Shown here one piece after another: positions 1-5,691 of a DNA stretch of 5,691 bases; positions within the stretch are counted from its first letter, which is position 1; every line of letters starts with the position of its first letter. This stretch comes from an uncultured Megasphaera sp. (GTDB lineage: Bacteria > Bacillota > Negativicutes > Veillonellales > Megasphaeraceae), in the NCBI GenBank assembly GCA_902464195.1, contig CABQJB010000132.1:1-5691 (forward strand), written 5' to 3'. The position numbers and the translations under genes were made by a program. The notes beneath the pieces are model-generated. The model was not told where the DNA came from and did not search any database. It saw nothing but the letters and a program-made list of their open reading frames with translations.

Positions 1-1370
1 GCCTCAACGCCAATGAAGACCGTTACTCCATGACCTGCGTCATGGAAATCGACGAAGAAGGCAAGGTCCTCAAGGCCGACATCGGACCGGCCGTCATCCG
101 CGTCAAACGACGCTGTAACTACGTCGAAATCCGCAAGGCCCTCCTGGAAGGCATTGTTCCCGACGACCTGCAGCCCTTCATGCCCATGCTCCACGAACTG
201 CGGGCGTTGTCGACGATTCTCAAGAACATGCGCCTCCGCCGCGGGGCCATCGATTTCGATTTCCCTGAATATAAAGTCATCCTCGACCCGGACGGCGTAC
301 CGCTGCGTCTGGAAAAACGGGAACGGACCATTGCCGAACAGATCGTCGAAGAAAGCATGCTCATCGCCAACGAAACCGTGGCCTGCTATCTCCGGGACAG
401 CGAAAATCCGTCGGTCTACCGTATCCATGAGCTGCCCGAACCGGAACGGCTGGAAATGATGCGCACTGTCCTGTCGAGTTTCAACCTGCCCATGCCCGAT
501 ACGGAATCGGTCAAGCCGGCAGACTTCCAGAAACTCCTGGAAATGACCAAGGGCACCGATGAAGCCGCCGTCGTCCAGACCATCGCCCTGCGCTCCATGC
601 AGCAGGCCCGCTATTCGACGACCAATGCCGGCCACTTCGGCCTGGCTTCGGAATGTTATACCCATTTCACGTCGCCTATCCGCCGCTATCCGGACCTCAT
701 GGTCCATCGCCTGATCCGCCAGTACCAGCGCCGGGGCAAGCTGACCGAGGAAGAATCGCAGCAGTCCCTGTCGTACCATACCATCGCCGCCGATCAGGCC
801 AGCTCACGCGAACGCATTGCCGTCGAAGCCGAACGGGAAACGGACGACCTCAAGAAATGCCAGTACATGCTGCCCTTCATCGGCCAGCCCTTTGAAGCGC
901 ACATTACGGGCATCACATCTTTCGGCCTCTTCGTGGGTCTGGAAAACGGCATCGAAGGCCTGGTCCACATTTCCCTGCTCACGGACGACGACTACGAATT
1001 CGACGAAGCGTCATACACCCTGCGCGGCCAGCACGGCGGCAAGGTCTACCGCCTGGGCGATGCCATGGAAGTCACACTGGCTCAGGTCAATGTAGAAAAA
1101 TGCGAAATCGACTTCGTCCCGGGCCGCTACGAATCGCTGGCAGACGTGCAGCAGCTCATGGCAGCCAGTGCCGAACGGCGCCATAAACGGAAACACAGCG
1201 ACAAGAAGGACACCGACACGAAACGCAACTGGTTCGCCGGTGCCATCGGCAAGAAGGGCAAGAAAGACAAGAAGGACAAGAAAGGCCGCAAGGACAAGAA
1301 ATCCGGCCGCAAAGCCGCGCGCAAGGGCAAGGGCAGCAAGAGCCGCCGCGGCAAAAAGAAGAAGAAATAG
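1..1370 (+). CDS. rnr: Ribonuclease R, C-terminal part (5' end outside window)
   Basis: This is a processive 3'-to-5' exoribonuclease of the RNase II/R (RNB) family that degrades structured RNA and, with tmRNA-SmpB, non-stop mRNAs. The frame is open from base 3 with no start in view. About 455 residues are visible, so roughly the N-terminal 40% is missing, including the cold-shock domains and the catalytic aspartate cluster. Numbering from the Met codon at 30, I see the rest of the RNB domain, with the family signature HFTSPIRRYPDLMVHRLI at 212-229 and the conserved EAERETDDLKK at 266-276. An S1 RNA-binding domain follows at about 285-366 (ITSFGLFVGLENGIEGLVHIS). The last 64 residues (383-446) form a strongly basic tail with 25 Lys and 9 Arg, ending in five lysines. 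The gene stops at TAG 12 bases before smpB, in the same frame. Such tails are known to help RNase R engage the trans-translation machinery. The identification is very secure; only the N-terminus is unseen. Confidence 0.97.
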   Translation, partial: LNANEDRYSMTCVMEIDEEGKVLKADIGPAVIRVKRRCNYVEIRKALLEGIVPDDLQPFMPMLHELRALSTILKNMRLRRGAIDFDFPEYKVILDPDGVPLRLEKRERTIAEQIVEESMLIANETVACYLRDSENPSVYRIHELPEPERLEMMRTVLSSFNLPMPDTESVKPADFQKLLEMTKGTDEAAVVQTIALRSMQQARYSTTNAGHFGLASECYTHFTSPIRRYPDLMVHRLIRQYQRRGKLTEEESQQSLSYHTIAADQASSRERIAVEAERETDDLKKCQYMLPFIGQPFEAHITGITSFGLFVGLENGIEGLVHISLLTDDDYEFDEASYTLRGQHGGKVYRLGDAMEVTLAQVNVEKCEIDFVPGRYESLADVQQLMAASAERRHKRKHSDKKDTDTKRNWFAGAIGKKGKKDKKDKKGRKDKKSGRKAARKGKGSKSRRGKKKKK

Positions 1371-1376
1371 GGGGAA
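1369..1376 (+). promoter_or_regulatory. Ribosome binding site for smpB, overlapping the rnr stop codon
   Basis: AGGGGGAA begins inside the TAG stop codon of rnr and ends six bases before the TTG at 1383, a normal distance for a Shine-Dalgarno site. No ATG or GTG lies in frame between the rnr stop and this TTG, and the protein from the TTG starts exactly where SmpB proteins normally start. The site therefore supports TTG as the true start and suggests translational coupling with rnr. Confidence 0.8.
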
Positions 1377-1382
1377 TTTGTT

Positions 1383-1856
1383 TTGGCAACGTCACCGACA
1401 AAAGGTGTGAAATATATTTCGGACAACCGCAAGGCCCGTCACGATTATTTTATCCATGAAACGTATGAGGCCGGCATTGCCCTGACGGGGACGGAAGTCA
1501 AGTCCCTGCGCCAGGGCAAGGTCAATCTGAAGGACAGCTTCTGCCGTATCGAGAACGGCGAAGTCTTCCTCCTGGGCATGCACATCAGCCCCTATGACCA
1601 GGGCAACCGCTTCAACCACGATCCCCTGCGGACGCGCAAGCTCTTGCTCCATAAATATGAAATCCTCAAGCTCCTGGGCAAGATTCAGGAAAAAGGCTAT
1701 ACCCTCATTCCCCTCAACCTCTATTTCAAGAAGGGGAAGGTCAAAGTGACCGTCGCCCTGGTAACAGGGAAGAAGCTCTACGACAAGCGGCAGGCTTTGG
1801 CTGAAAAAGAAGCCAAGCGCGACATCGAACGCCGCATGAAGAGCCGTAACTATTAA
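1383..1856 (+). CDS. smpB: SsrA-binding protein SmpB (TTG start)
   Basis: SmpB is the small RNA-binding partner of tmRNA (SsrA). It brings alanyl-tmRNA to ribosomes stalled on mRNA lacking a stop codon and mimics the missing codon-anticodon helix in the A site. The 157 residues match the usual family length of about 150-160. Visible family features are NRKARHDYFI (15-24), GIALTGTEVKSLRQGKVNLKDS-type core at 31-52, HISPY (67-71), RTRKLLLH (83-90), the GKVKVTVALVTGKKLYDKR strand and loop (118-136), and a basic C-terminal tail (137-157) that in this family forms a helix in the mRNA channel. The start is TTG, supported by a strong ribosome binding site and the absence of alternatives. Translation ends at TAA followed directly by TAG, a tandem stop. 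In many Firmicutes ssrA lies just downstream of smpB; here the next gene begins 17 bases later, so ssrA must be elsewhere. The position after rnr fits the shared role in trans-translation. Confidence 0.97.
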   Translation: MATSPTKGVKYISDNRKARHDYFIHETYEAGIALTGTEVKSLRQGKVNLKDSFCRIENGEVFLLGMHISPYDQGNRFNHDPLRTRKLLLHKYEILKLLGKIQEKGYTLIPLNLYFKKGKVKVTVALVTGKKLYDKRQALAEKEAKRDIERRMKSRNY

Positions 1857-1857
1857 T

Positions 1858-1865
1858 AGAAGGAG
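1858..1865 (+). promoter_or_regulatory. Ribosome binding site for the 108-residue membrane protein gene
   Basis: AGAAGGAG is close to a perfect Shine-Dalgarno sequence and ends eight bases before the ATG at 1874. It starts just after the smpB TAA and overlaps the second, tandem TAG. A site this strong is the main sequence evidence that the unrecognised downstream reading frame is translated. Confidence 0.8.
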
Positions 1866-1873
1866 CATCGTCT

Positions 1874-2200
1874 ATGAATTCAGAAGATCCTAAAATCCTT
1901 TCCGATCACGAACGGGACAGTTTCCGCGGCCAGACCATCGATGAAGATGGGACGGTCCATGACCAGAAGTCCCTCTATGAAGAACGGCTGCGTCAGCAGC
2001 AGGAAGCGCACCATGGTATCCACATCGTCACGTCCGGCCTCTCATGGCGCGTCAAACTGGCCCTGGGCTTCATCGTCTTCTGCATCGTCGCCGTCATCAT
2101 CGGCGCCCTGGGCTTCATCATCATGGCCATGCCCTACCTCTTGGGCATCTTCGTCATCTACTGCATCTACAGCATCGTCAGCTCTCTGTTGCATCGCTGA
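1874..2200 (+). CDS. Uncharacterised small membrane protein, 108 aa
   Basis: I do not recognise a family. The protein has two halves. Residues 1-61 are hydrophilic and rich in charge (many Asp/Glu early, then EERLRQQQ at 36-43, possibly a short helix), with no signal peptide. Residues 62-106 are almost entirely hydrophobic, long enough for two membrane-spanning helices, about 62-84 and 86-106, with a tight turn near Met-Ala-Met-Pro (84-87). Arg59 and Lys61 just before the first helix favour a cytoplasmic N-terminal half. If both helices cross the membrane, the C-terminal His-Arg is also cytoplasmic. The gene has a strong ribosome binding site, an ATG start, the same codon style as its neighbours, and tight spacing after smpB (17 bases), so it is very likely real and co-transcribed. 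No catalytic motif is visible. Its place between smpB and polA does not by itself indicate a role in either process. Confidence 0.85.
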   Translation: MNSEDPKILSDHERDSFRGQTIDEDGTVHDQKSLYEERLRQQQEAHHGIHIVTSGLSWRVKLALGFIVFCIVAVIIGALGFIIMAMPYLLGIFVIYCIYSIVSSLLHR

Positions 2201-2238
2201 GCATGTGTTGCAGCAGGCTTCGGACATCAATCATCACT

Positions 2239-2246
2239 AGAAAGGG
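2239..2246 (+). promoter_or_regulatory. Ribosome binding site for polA
   Basis: AGAAAGGG ends six bases before the ATG at 2253, a good Shine-Dalgarno match and spacing. It lies in the longest gap of the window (52 bases, 2201-2252). That gap shows no convincing -35/-10 pair and no hairpin followed by a T run, so whether polA has its own promoter is undecided. Confidence 0.75.
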
Positions 2247-2252
2247 TATCCC

Positions 2253-4829
2253 ATGAAAGAAAATATCGTCATCATCGACGGCAGCAGTCTGCTCTACCGG
2301 GCATTTTATGCTATCCCGCATCTGACCGATGCCCAGGGGCATCCGACCAATGCCGTCTATGGCTTTTTGAATATGTTATTGAAATTATATGGCGAACTGG
2401 ATCCGCAGTACGTCGCCGTCGCCTTCGACAAGAGCAAGCATACCTTCCGCAACGACTTGTTCGACGGCTACAAGGCCACGCGCAAGCCGGCACCGGATGA
2501 CCTGCGGCCGCAGTTCGCCCTGATCCGCGAAGTCCTGGCCTGCCTGGGCATCTGCGTCCTCGAACAGGAAGGCTACGAAGGGGACGATATCATCGGTACC
2601 CTGGCCCGCCGCACGGCAGCGGATGGCTATGCCGTCGCCGTCGTCACCGGTGACCGCGATGCCCTGCAGCTGGTCACGGACGACGTGACGGTCTATCTGA
2701 CCAAGAAAGGTATCACTAACATGCTGGCCGTCACGCCAGCCGTCATGGAAGCCGAATACGGCTACATGCCGGCCCAGGTCATCGACATGAAGGCCCTCAT
2801 GGGCGATACGGCTGACAACATCCCCGGTGTCCCCGGCGTCGGTGAAAAGACGGCACTGAAGCTTATCACCCAATTCGGTAGCGTCCACGGTGTCTATGAG
2901 CACCTGGATGAAGTGAAGGGCAAGAAGCTGCAGGAAAAACTGGCCGACAACAAGGACAAGGCTGTCTTGTCCAAGGACCTGGCCACCATCCGCTGTAACG
3001 TGCCCCTCGATTACACCATGGACATGTTCCAGCCCCAGCCGCGCCAGGAAGACGTGGCCCAGCTCTTCCGCAGCCTGGGCTTCCGCAACCTCCTGGAACG
3101 CTTTGCCGCCTTCGACCGCTTCTCCCATCTGGCCGACGCCGCAGCGCCGGCAGCAGCCGTCCAGGTCATGGATGCACCGGGAGCGGAAAGCTTGAAGGGG
3201 AAGACTGTCGCTGTCGCCGCCCGCTATGACGGCAGCCAGCCCATCCCGGCTGTGACGGCCCTGGCCATGGCTGTCGATGATGGCGCCTTCGTCGTCACCG
3301 AAAGTGATTACGACGCCTATCTGGCCGTCCTGCCCGAAGCGGCCGCCGTCGTCACCGATGACGGCAAGGACCTGACCAAGGCTGTATCCCGCGTCGCTCC
3401 AGGCCGCCTGCCCTTGAAGGACATCATTCTGGCGGCGTATCTCCTCGACCCGACGCGGACGTCCTATGGCCTGACGTATATTTCTGAAACCTTCGACGTC
3501 AGCCTGGACGAAGGTACAGAAGACGACGGGCAGAAATTGGCCTGCGATGCGGCCTTTGCCCTCCAGGTCTGGCCCAAAGCGGCTGCTGAACTGGACAAGG
3601 CCGCCCTCATGAAGCTCTACGACACTATCGAAGAGCCGCTCATCCATACCCTGGCCGTCATGGAAATGAACGGTTTCACTGTCGATACGGACCGCCTCAT
3701 GGCCATGAAGAGCGAATTGTCCCGCCAGGCTGATGCCCTGGAAGAAGCTATTTATGACGACGCCGGCGAAACGTTCAATATCAATTCGCCGAAACAGCTC
3801 GGCGTCATCCTCTTCGAGAAATTGCAGCTGCCCGTCATCAAGAAGACCAAGACCGGCTATTCGACGGACAGTGCCGTTCTCGATGCCCTGCGGGACAAAC
3901 ATCCCATGATTGACAAGATCCTGCGCTTCCGGGCACTGAAAAAGCTCATTTCGACCTATCTCGACGGCCTGGAACCGCTCATCGTGCCGGAAACGGGCCG
4001 CATCTATACCCATTTCAACCAGATGGTCACGTCGACGGGCCGCCTGAGCAGTTCCGACCCGAATTTGCAGAATATCCCCATCCGGACCGAACAGGGCCGC
4101 AAGATCCGCTCCCTCTTCGTGCCCGGTGAGGGTTATGACTACATCGTCTCCGGTGACTATTCGCAGATTGAATTGCGCCTCCTGGCTCACTTATCCCAGG
4201 ACCCGACCATGATCGACGGCTTCAAGAAGGGCCAGGACATCCACCGTCGGACGGCATCGGAAGTCTTCGGCATCCCCCTGGATGAAGTCACGCCGGAAGA
4301 ACGGTCCCACGCCAAGGCTGTCAACTTTGGCATCATCTATGGCATCAGCGACTTCGGCCTGGCCCGGAACATTTCCATTTCCCGCCAGAAGGCCAAGGAA
4401 TACATCGATTCTTATTTCGCCCGCTACAGCACGGTCCACGACTACATGAACGGCCTCATCGCCTCGGCCAAGGAATCGGGCATGGCCGTCACCATGTTCG
4501 GCCGCCGCCGGGCTCTGCCGGAAATCAACAGCAAGAACTTCACGCGCCGGTCCTTTGCCGAACGGACGGCCATGAACACGCCCATCCAGGGCAGCGCGGC
4601 CGACATCATCAAGCTGGCCATGAATGCTGTCCAGGACGAATTGGAAAAGCGCCATTTGAAGAGCCAGCTCCTGGTCCAGGTCCATGACGAACTGGTCCTG
4701 GAAGTCCCGGCCGGGGAAAAGGATGAAGTGGAACAGCTCCTCAAGGATACGATGGAACACATCGTCGACTTGTCCGTACCCCTCGTCGTCGACATCCACG
4801 GCGGCGCCAACTGGGAAGAAGCGAAGTAG
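2253..4829 (+). CDS. polA: DNA polymerase I, proofreading domain apparently inactive
   Basis: Family-A DNA polymerase that removes RNA primers and fills gaps in replication and excision repair. The 858 residues are near the length of Bacillus-type Pol I. The 5' nuclease domain (about 1-290) has IIDGSSLLYRAF (7-18), GDDIIGTLA (110-118), TGDRDALQLV (132-141) and a helix-3-turn-helix MGDTADNIPGVPGVGEKTA (183-201), keeping the expected metal-binding aspartates. The middle region (about 310-450) resembles a 3'-5' exonuclease fold but lacks the Exo I DxE motif and the Exo III Tyr/Asp motif; only the LAAYLLDP core (393-400) is recognisable, so proofreading is probably lost. The polymerase domain (about 455-858) is intact: TGRLSSSDPNLQNIPIR (595-611), motif A DYSQIELR with Asp635, motif B with Arg684, Lys688, Phe692 and Tyr696, and motif C VHDE (810-813). 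Phe692 sits where bacterial Pol I enzymes discriminate against dideoxynucleotides. The ATG start gives the normal family N-terminus. mutM follows after 8 bases. Confidence 0.98.
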   Translation: MKENIVIIDGSSLLYRAFYAIPHLTDAQGHPTNAVYGFLNMLLKLYGELDPQYVAVAFDKSKHTFRNDLFDGYKATRKPAPDDLRPQFALIREVLACLGICVLEQEGYEGDDIIGTLARRTAADGYAVAVVTGDRDALQLVTDDVTVYLTKKGITNMLAVTPAVMEAEYGYMPAQVIDMKALMGDTADNIPGVPGVGEKTALKLITQFGSVHGVYEHLDEVKGKKLQEKLADNKDKAVLSKDLATIRCNVPLDYTMDMFQPQPRQEDVAQLFRSLGFRNLLERFAAFDRFSHLADAAAPAAAVQVMDAPGAESLKGKTVAVAARYDGSQPIPAVTALAMAVDDGAFVVTESDYDAYLAVLPEAAAVVTDDGKDLTKAVSRVAPGRLPLKDIILAAYLLDPTRTSYGLTYISETFDVSLDEGTEDDGQKLACDAAFALQVWPKAAAELDKAALMKLYDTIEEPLIHTLAVMEMNGFTVDTDRLMAMKSELSRQADALEEAIYDDAGETFNINSPKQLGVILFEKLQLPVIKKTKTGYSTDSAVLDALRDKHPMIDKILRFRALKKLISTYLDGLEPLIVPETGRIYTHFNQMVTSTGRLSSSDPNLQNIPIRTEQGRKIRSLFVPGEGYDYIVSGDYSQIELRLLAHLSQDPTMIDGFKKGQDIHRRTASEVFGIPLDEVTPEERSHAKAVNFGIIYGISDFGLARNISISRQKAKEYIDSYFARYSTVHDYMNGLIASAKESGMAVTMFGRRRALPEINSKNFTRRSFAERTAMNTPIQGSAADIIKLAMNAVQDELEKRHLKSQLLVQVHDELVLEVPAGEKDEVEQLLKDTMEHIVDLSVPLVVDIHGGANWEEAK

Positions 4830-4834
4830 GTGAG
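4828..4834 (+). promoter_or_regulatory. Ribosome binding site for mutM, overlapping the polA stop codon
   Basis: AGGTGAG begins inside the TAG stop of polA and ends three bases before the ATG at 4838. The overlap suggests that mutM translation is coupled to polA. The start is fixed independently, because the Pro-Glu after the initiator Met are the catalytic residues of the enzyme. Confidence 0.7.
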
Positions 4835-4837
4835 ACC

Positions 4838-5662
4838 ATGCCGGAATTACCGGAAGTAGAAACGATACGGGCCTTCCTCGACAAGCACGTCCGGGGCAAG
4901 ACCATTACGGCCATCGACTTGGACCTGCCCAGGCTCATCAAGAATACGACAGCAGCGCATTTCCAGGCGGCCCTGACCGGCCAGACCCTGGAAGGTGTGA
5001 GCCGCCGTGGCAAATATCTCTTCGTCCACTGCAGCGGCCCTTGGTCCTTTCTGGCCCACATGCGCCTGACGGGCAGCCTGCTCTACGAAGAAAGACCCGG
5101 CCAGTATGCCGGCCGGGCCATCCATATTGCCTTTACCCTCAGCGAAGGGCGGCTCCTCTACCGCGATATCCGTACCCTGGGCTGCCTGTGGCTCGTGCCG
5201 TCGAGTGGGCCGACAGGCGTCAAAGGCTATGATACGCTGGGACCGGATGCCATCAGCCCGGACTTCACGACAGACCGGCTCTATGCGCTCCTGAAAGGCT
5301 GCCACCGGCCGGTGAAGACCCTGCTCCTGGACCAGACCAAAGTGGCTGGCCTGGGCAACATCTACGTCGACGAAGCCCTGTTCCGGGCGGGTATCCGGCC
5401 CATGCGCCACAGCGACAAAGTGACGAAAAAAGAAGCGGCCCGCCTCCATGAAGCCATCGTTGCCGTCCTCCAGGAGGGCCTGGAACACGGCGGCACGACG
5501 ATACGCAACTTCATCAGCGGCAACGGCAAAGAAGGCCAGAACCAGGAAAACCTCCGCGTCTACGGCCGCGAGGGCACGCCCTGCACCGTCTGCGGCACGA
5601 CTATCGAATACACCAAATTGAACGGCCGCGGCACCCATTACTGCCCGAAGTGCCAATCGTAG
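4838..5662 (+). CDS. mutM: Formamidopyrimidine-DNA glycosylase (bifunctional, AP lyase)
   Basis: The enzyme excises 8-oxoguanine and ring-opened purines from DNA and cuts the resulting abasic site by beta,delta-elimination. At 274 residues it is full length for the Fpg/Nei family. The N-terminus MPELPEVETI supplies the Pro2 nucleophile, Glu3 and Glu6; Lys59 in RRGKYLF is the conserved beta-hairpin lysine. The helix-two-turn-helix is at about 166-186 (QTKVAGLGNIYVDEALF). The C-terminal zinc finger has Cys249, Cys252, Cys269 and Cys272, with the conserved Arg264 in its hairpin. Asn174 and the QTKVAGLGNIY wording favour MutM over Nei. Two residues differ from what I expect of the lesion-recognition triad: by recalled alignment to Bacillus MutM, Met77 is Leu77 (HMRLTG, 74-79) and Phe114 is Leu114 (DIRTLG, 110-115), while Arg112 is kept. 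The gene follows polA by 8 bases, consistent with a repair operon, and is followed at once by a strong hairpin. Confidence 0.97.
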   Translation: MPELPEVETIRAFLDKHVRGKTITAIDLDLPRLIKNTTAAHFQAALTGQTLEGVSRRGKYLFVHCSGPWSFLAHMRLTGSLLYEERPGQYAGRAIHIAFTLSEGRLLYRDIRTLGCLWLVPSSGPTGVKGYDTLGPDAISPDFTTDRLYALLKGCHRPVKTLLLDQTKVAGLGNIYVDEALFRAGIRPMRHSDKVTKKEAARLHEAIVAVLQEGLEHGGTTIRNFISGNGKEGQNQENLRVYGREGTPCTVCGTTIEYTKLNGRGTHYCPKCQS

Positions 5663-5683
5663 GGGCCGCCCAAAGGGCGGCCC
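5663..5683 (+). terminator. Perfect GC hairpin after mutM, probable transcription terminator
   Basis: GGGCCGCCC (5663-5671), a three-base AAA loop, and GGGCGGCCC (5675-5683) form a perfect 9-bp stem made only of G-C pairs, starting immediately after the mutM TAG. The position and strength fit an intrinsic terminator for the transcription unit. No T-run follows in the eight bases that remain (GCAGGCCG), so the terminator is either incomplete at the window edge or of a different type. The last bases, 5687-5691, can instead pair with 5678-5682, giving a competing hairpin that would extend past the window. Confidence 0.6.
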
Positions 5684-5691
5684 GCAGGCCG

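Noticed and set aside
1348..1370. Programmed -1 frameshift at the Lys codons ending rnr
   Set aside because: The run is preceded by C, so there is no ideal X XXY YYZ heptamer, no stimulatory hairpin follows, and the zero-frame stop gives a sensible RNase R end.
1392..1868. Minus-strand 158-codon open frame opposite smpB
   Set aside because: In register with smpB and explained by codon bias; the sense gene is certain.
1857..1873. Possible ssrA (tmRNA) gene right after smpB
   Set aside because: Only 17 bases separate smpB from the next gene, and they are taken up by a stop codon and a ribosome binding site.
2201..2252. Promoter or terminator in the gap before polA
   Set aside because: TTGCAG at 2208-2213 resembles a -35 box but the bases 16-18 downstream match a -10 box poorly. 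No stable hairpin with a T-run is present. A repeated TGTTGCA (2187-2193 and 2206-2212) is too short to interpret.
2385..4799. Long minus-strand open frames opposite polA (601 and 202 codons, split by a single stop)
   Set aside because: They lie in exact codon register with polA, where antisense stops arise only from TTA, CTA or TCA codons. polA rarely uses these; the one break is the TTA for Leu647 at 4191. The openness reflects codon bias, and the translations have no recognisable domain.
4847..5656. Minus-strand 269-codon open frame opposite mutM
   Set aside because: Same in-register codon-bias effect; the sense strand encodes a complete, motif-bearing MutM.

Overview
The window is a compact, gene-dense stretch of bacterial chromosome, roughly 60% G+C by eye. 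Every supported gene lies on the + strand. It carries housekeeping genes and no sign of mobile DNA, CRISPR, or tRNA/rRNA genes. The layout (rnr-smpB upstream, polA-mutM downstream), the strong purine-rich ribosome binding sites, and a Pol I with a worn-out proofreading domain all suggest a Firmicute. The codon style and moderately high G+C best fit the Negativicutes, for example a Megasphaera-like member of the Veillonellales. That placement is an inference, about 0.5-0.6 confident, and was not tested by any search.

Region by region: 1-1370 is the C-terminal part of RNase R (rnr), cut by the left edge of the window. 1383-1856 is smpB, starting at TTG. 1874-2200 encodes an unrecognised 108-residue membrane protein with a charged N-terminal half and a hydrophobic C-terminal half. 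2253-4829 is polA (DNA polymerase I, 858 aa). 4838-5662 is mutM/fpg (formamidopyrimidine-DNA glycosylase). A perfect 9-bp G+C hairpin starts one base after the mutM stop codon and is probably part of a terminator. Gaps between genes are only 12, 17, 52 and 8 bases, and none contains a convincing promoter or terminator. All five genes could therefore be one transcription unit, though the 52-base gap before polA is the likeliest place for a break.

Functionally there are two pairs. RNase R and SmpB act together in trans-translation: SmpB delivers tmRNA to stalled ribosomes, and RNase R degrades the faulty mRNA. PolA and MutM act in base-excision repair: MutM removes oxidised purines and cuts the strand, and Pol I fills the gap. 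The small membrane protein between the pairs has no assigned role.

I found no clearly new system. The points most worth a second look are the unknown membrane protein, the Leu substitutions at the expected lesion-recognition positions of MutM, the two mutually exclusive hairpins after mutM, the single-stop in-frame junction between rnr and smpB, and a sharply AT-rich patch inside polA.
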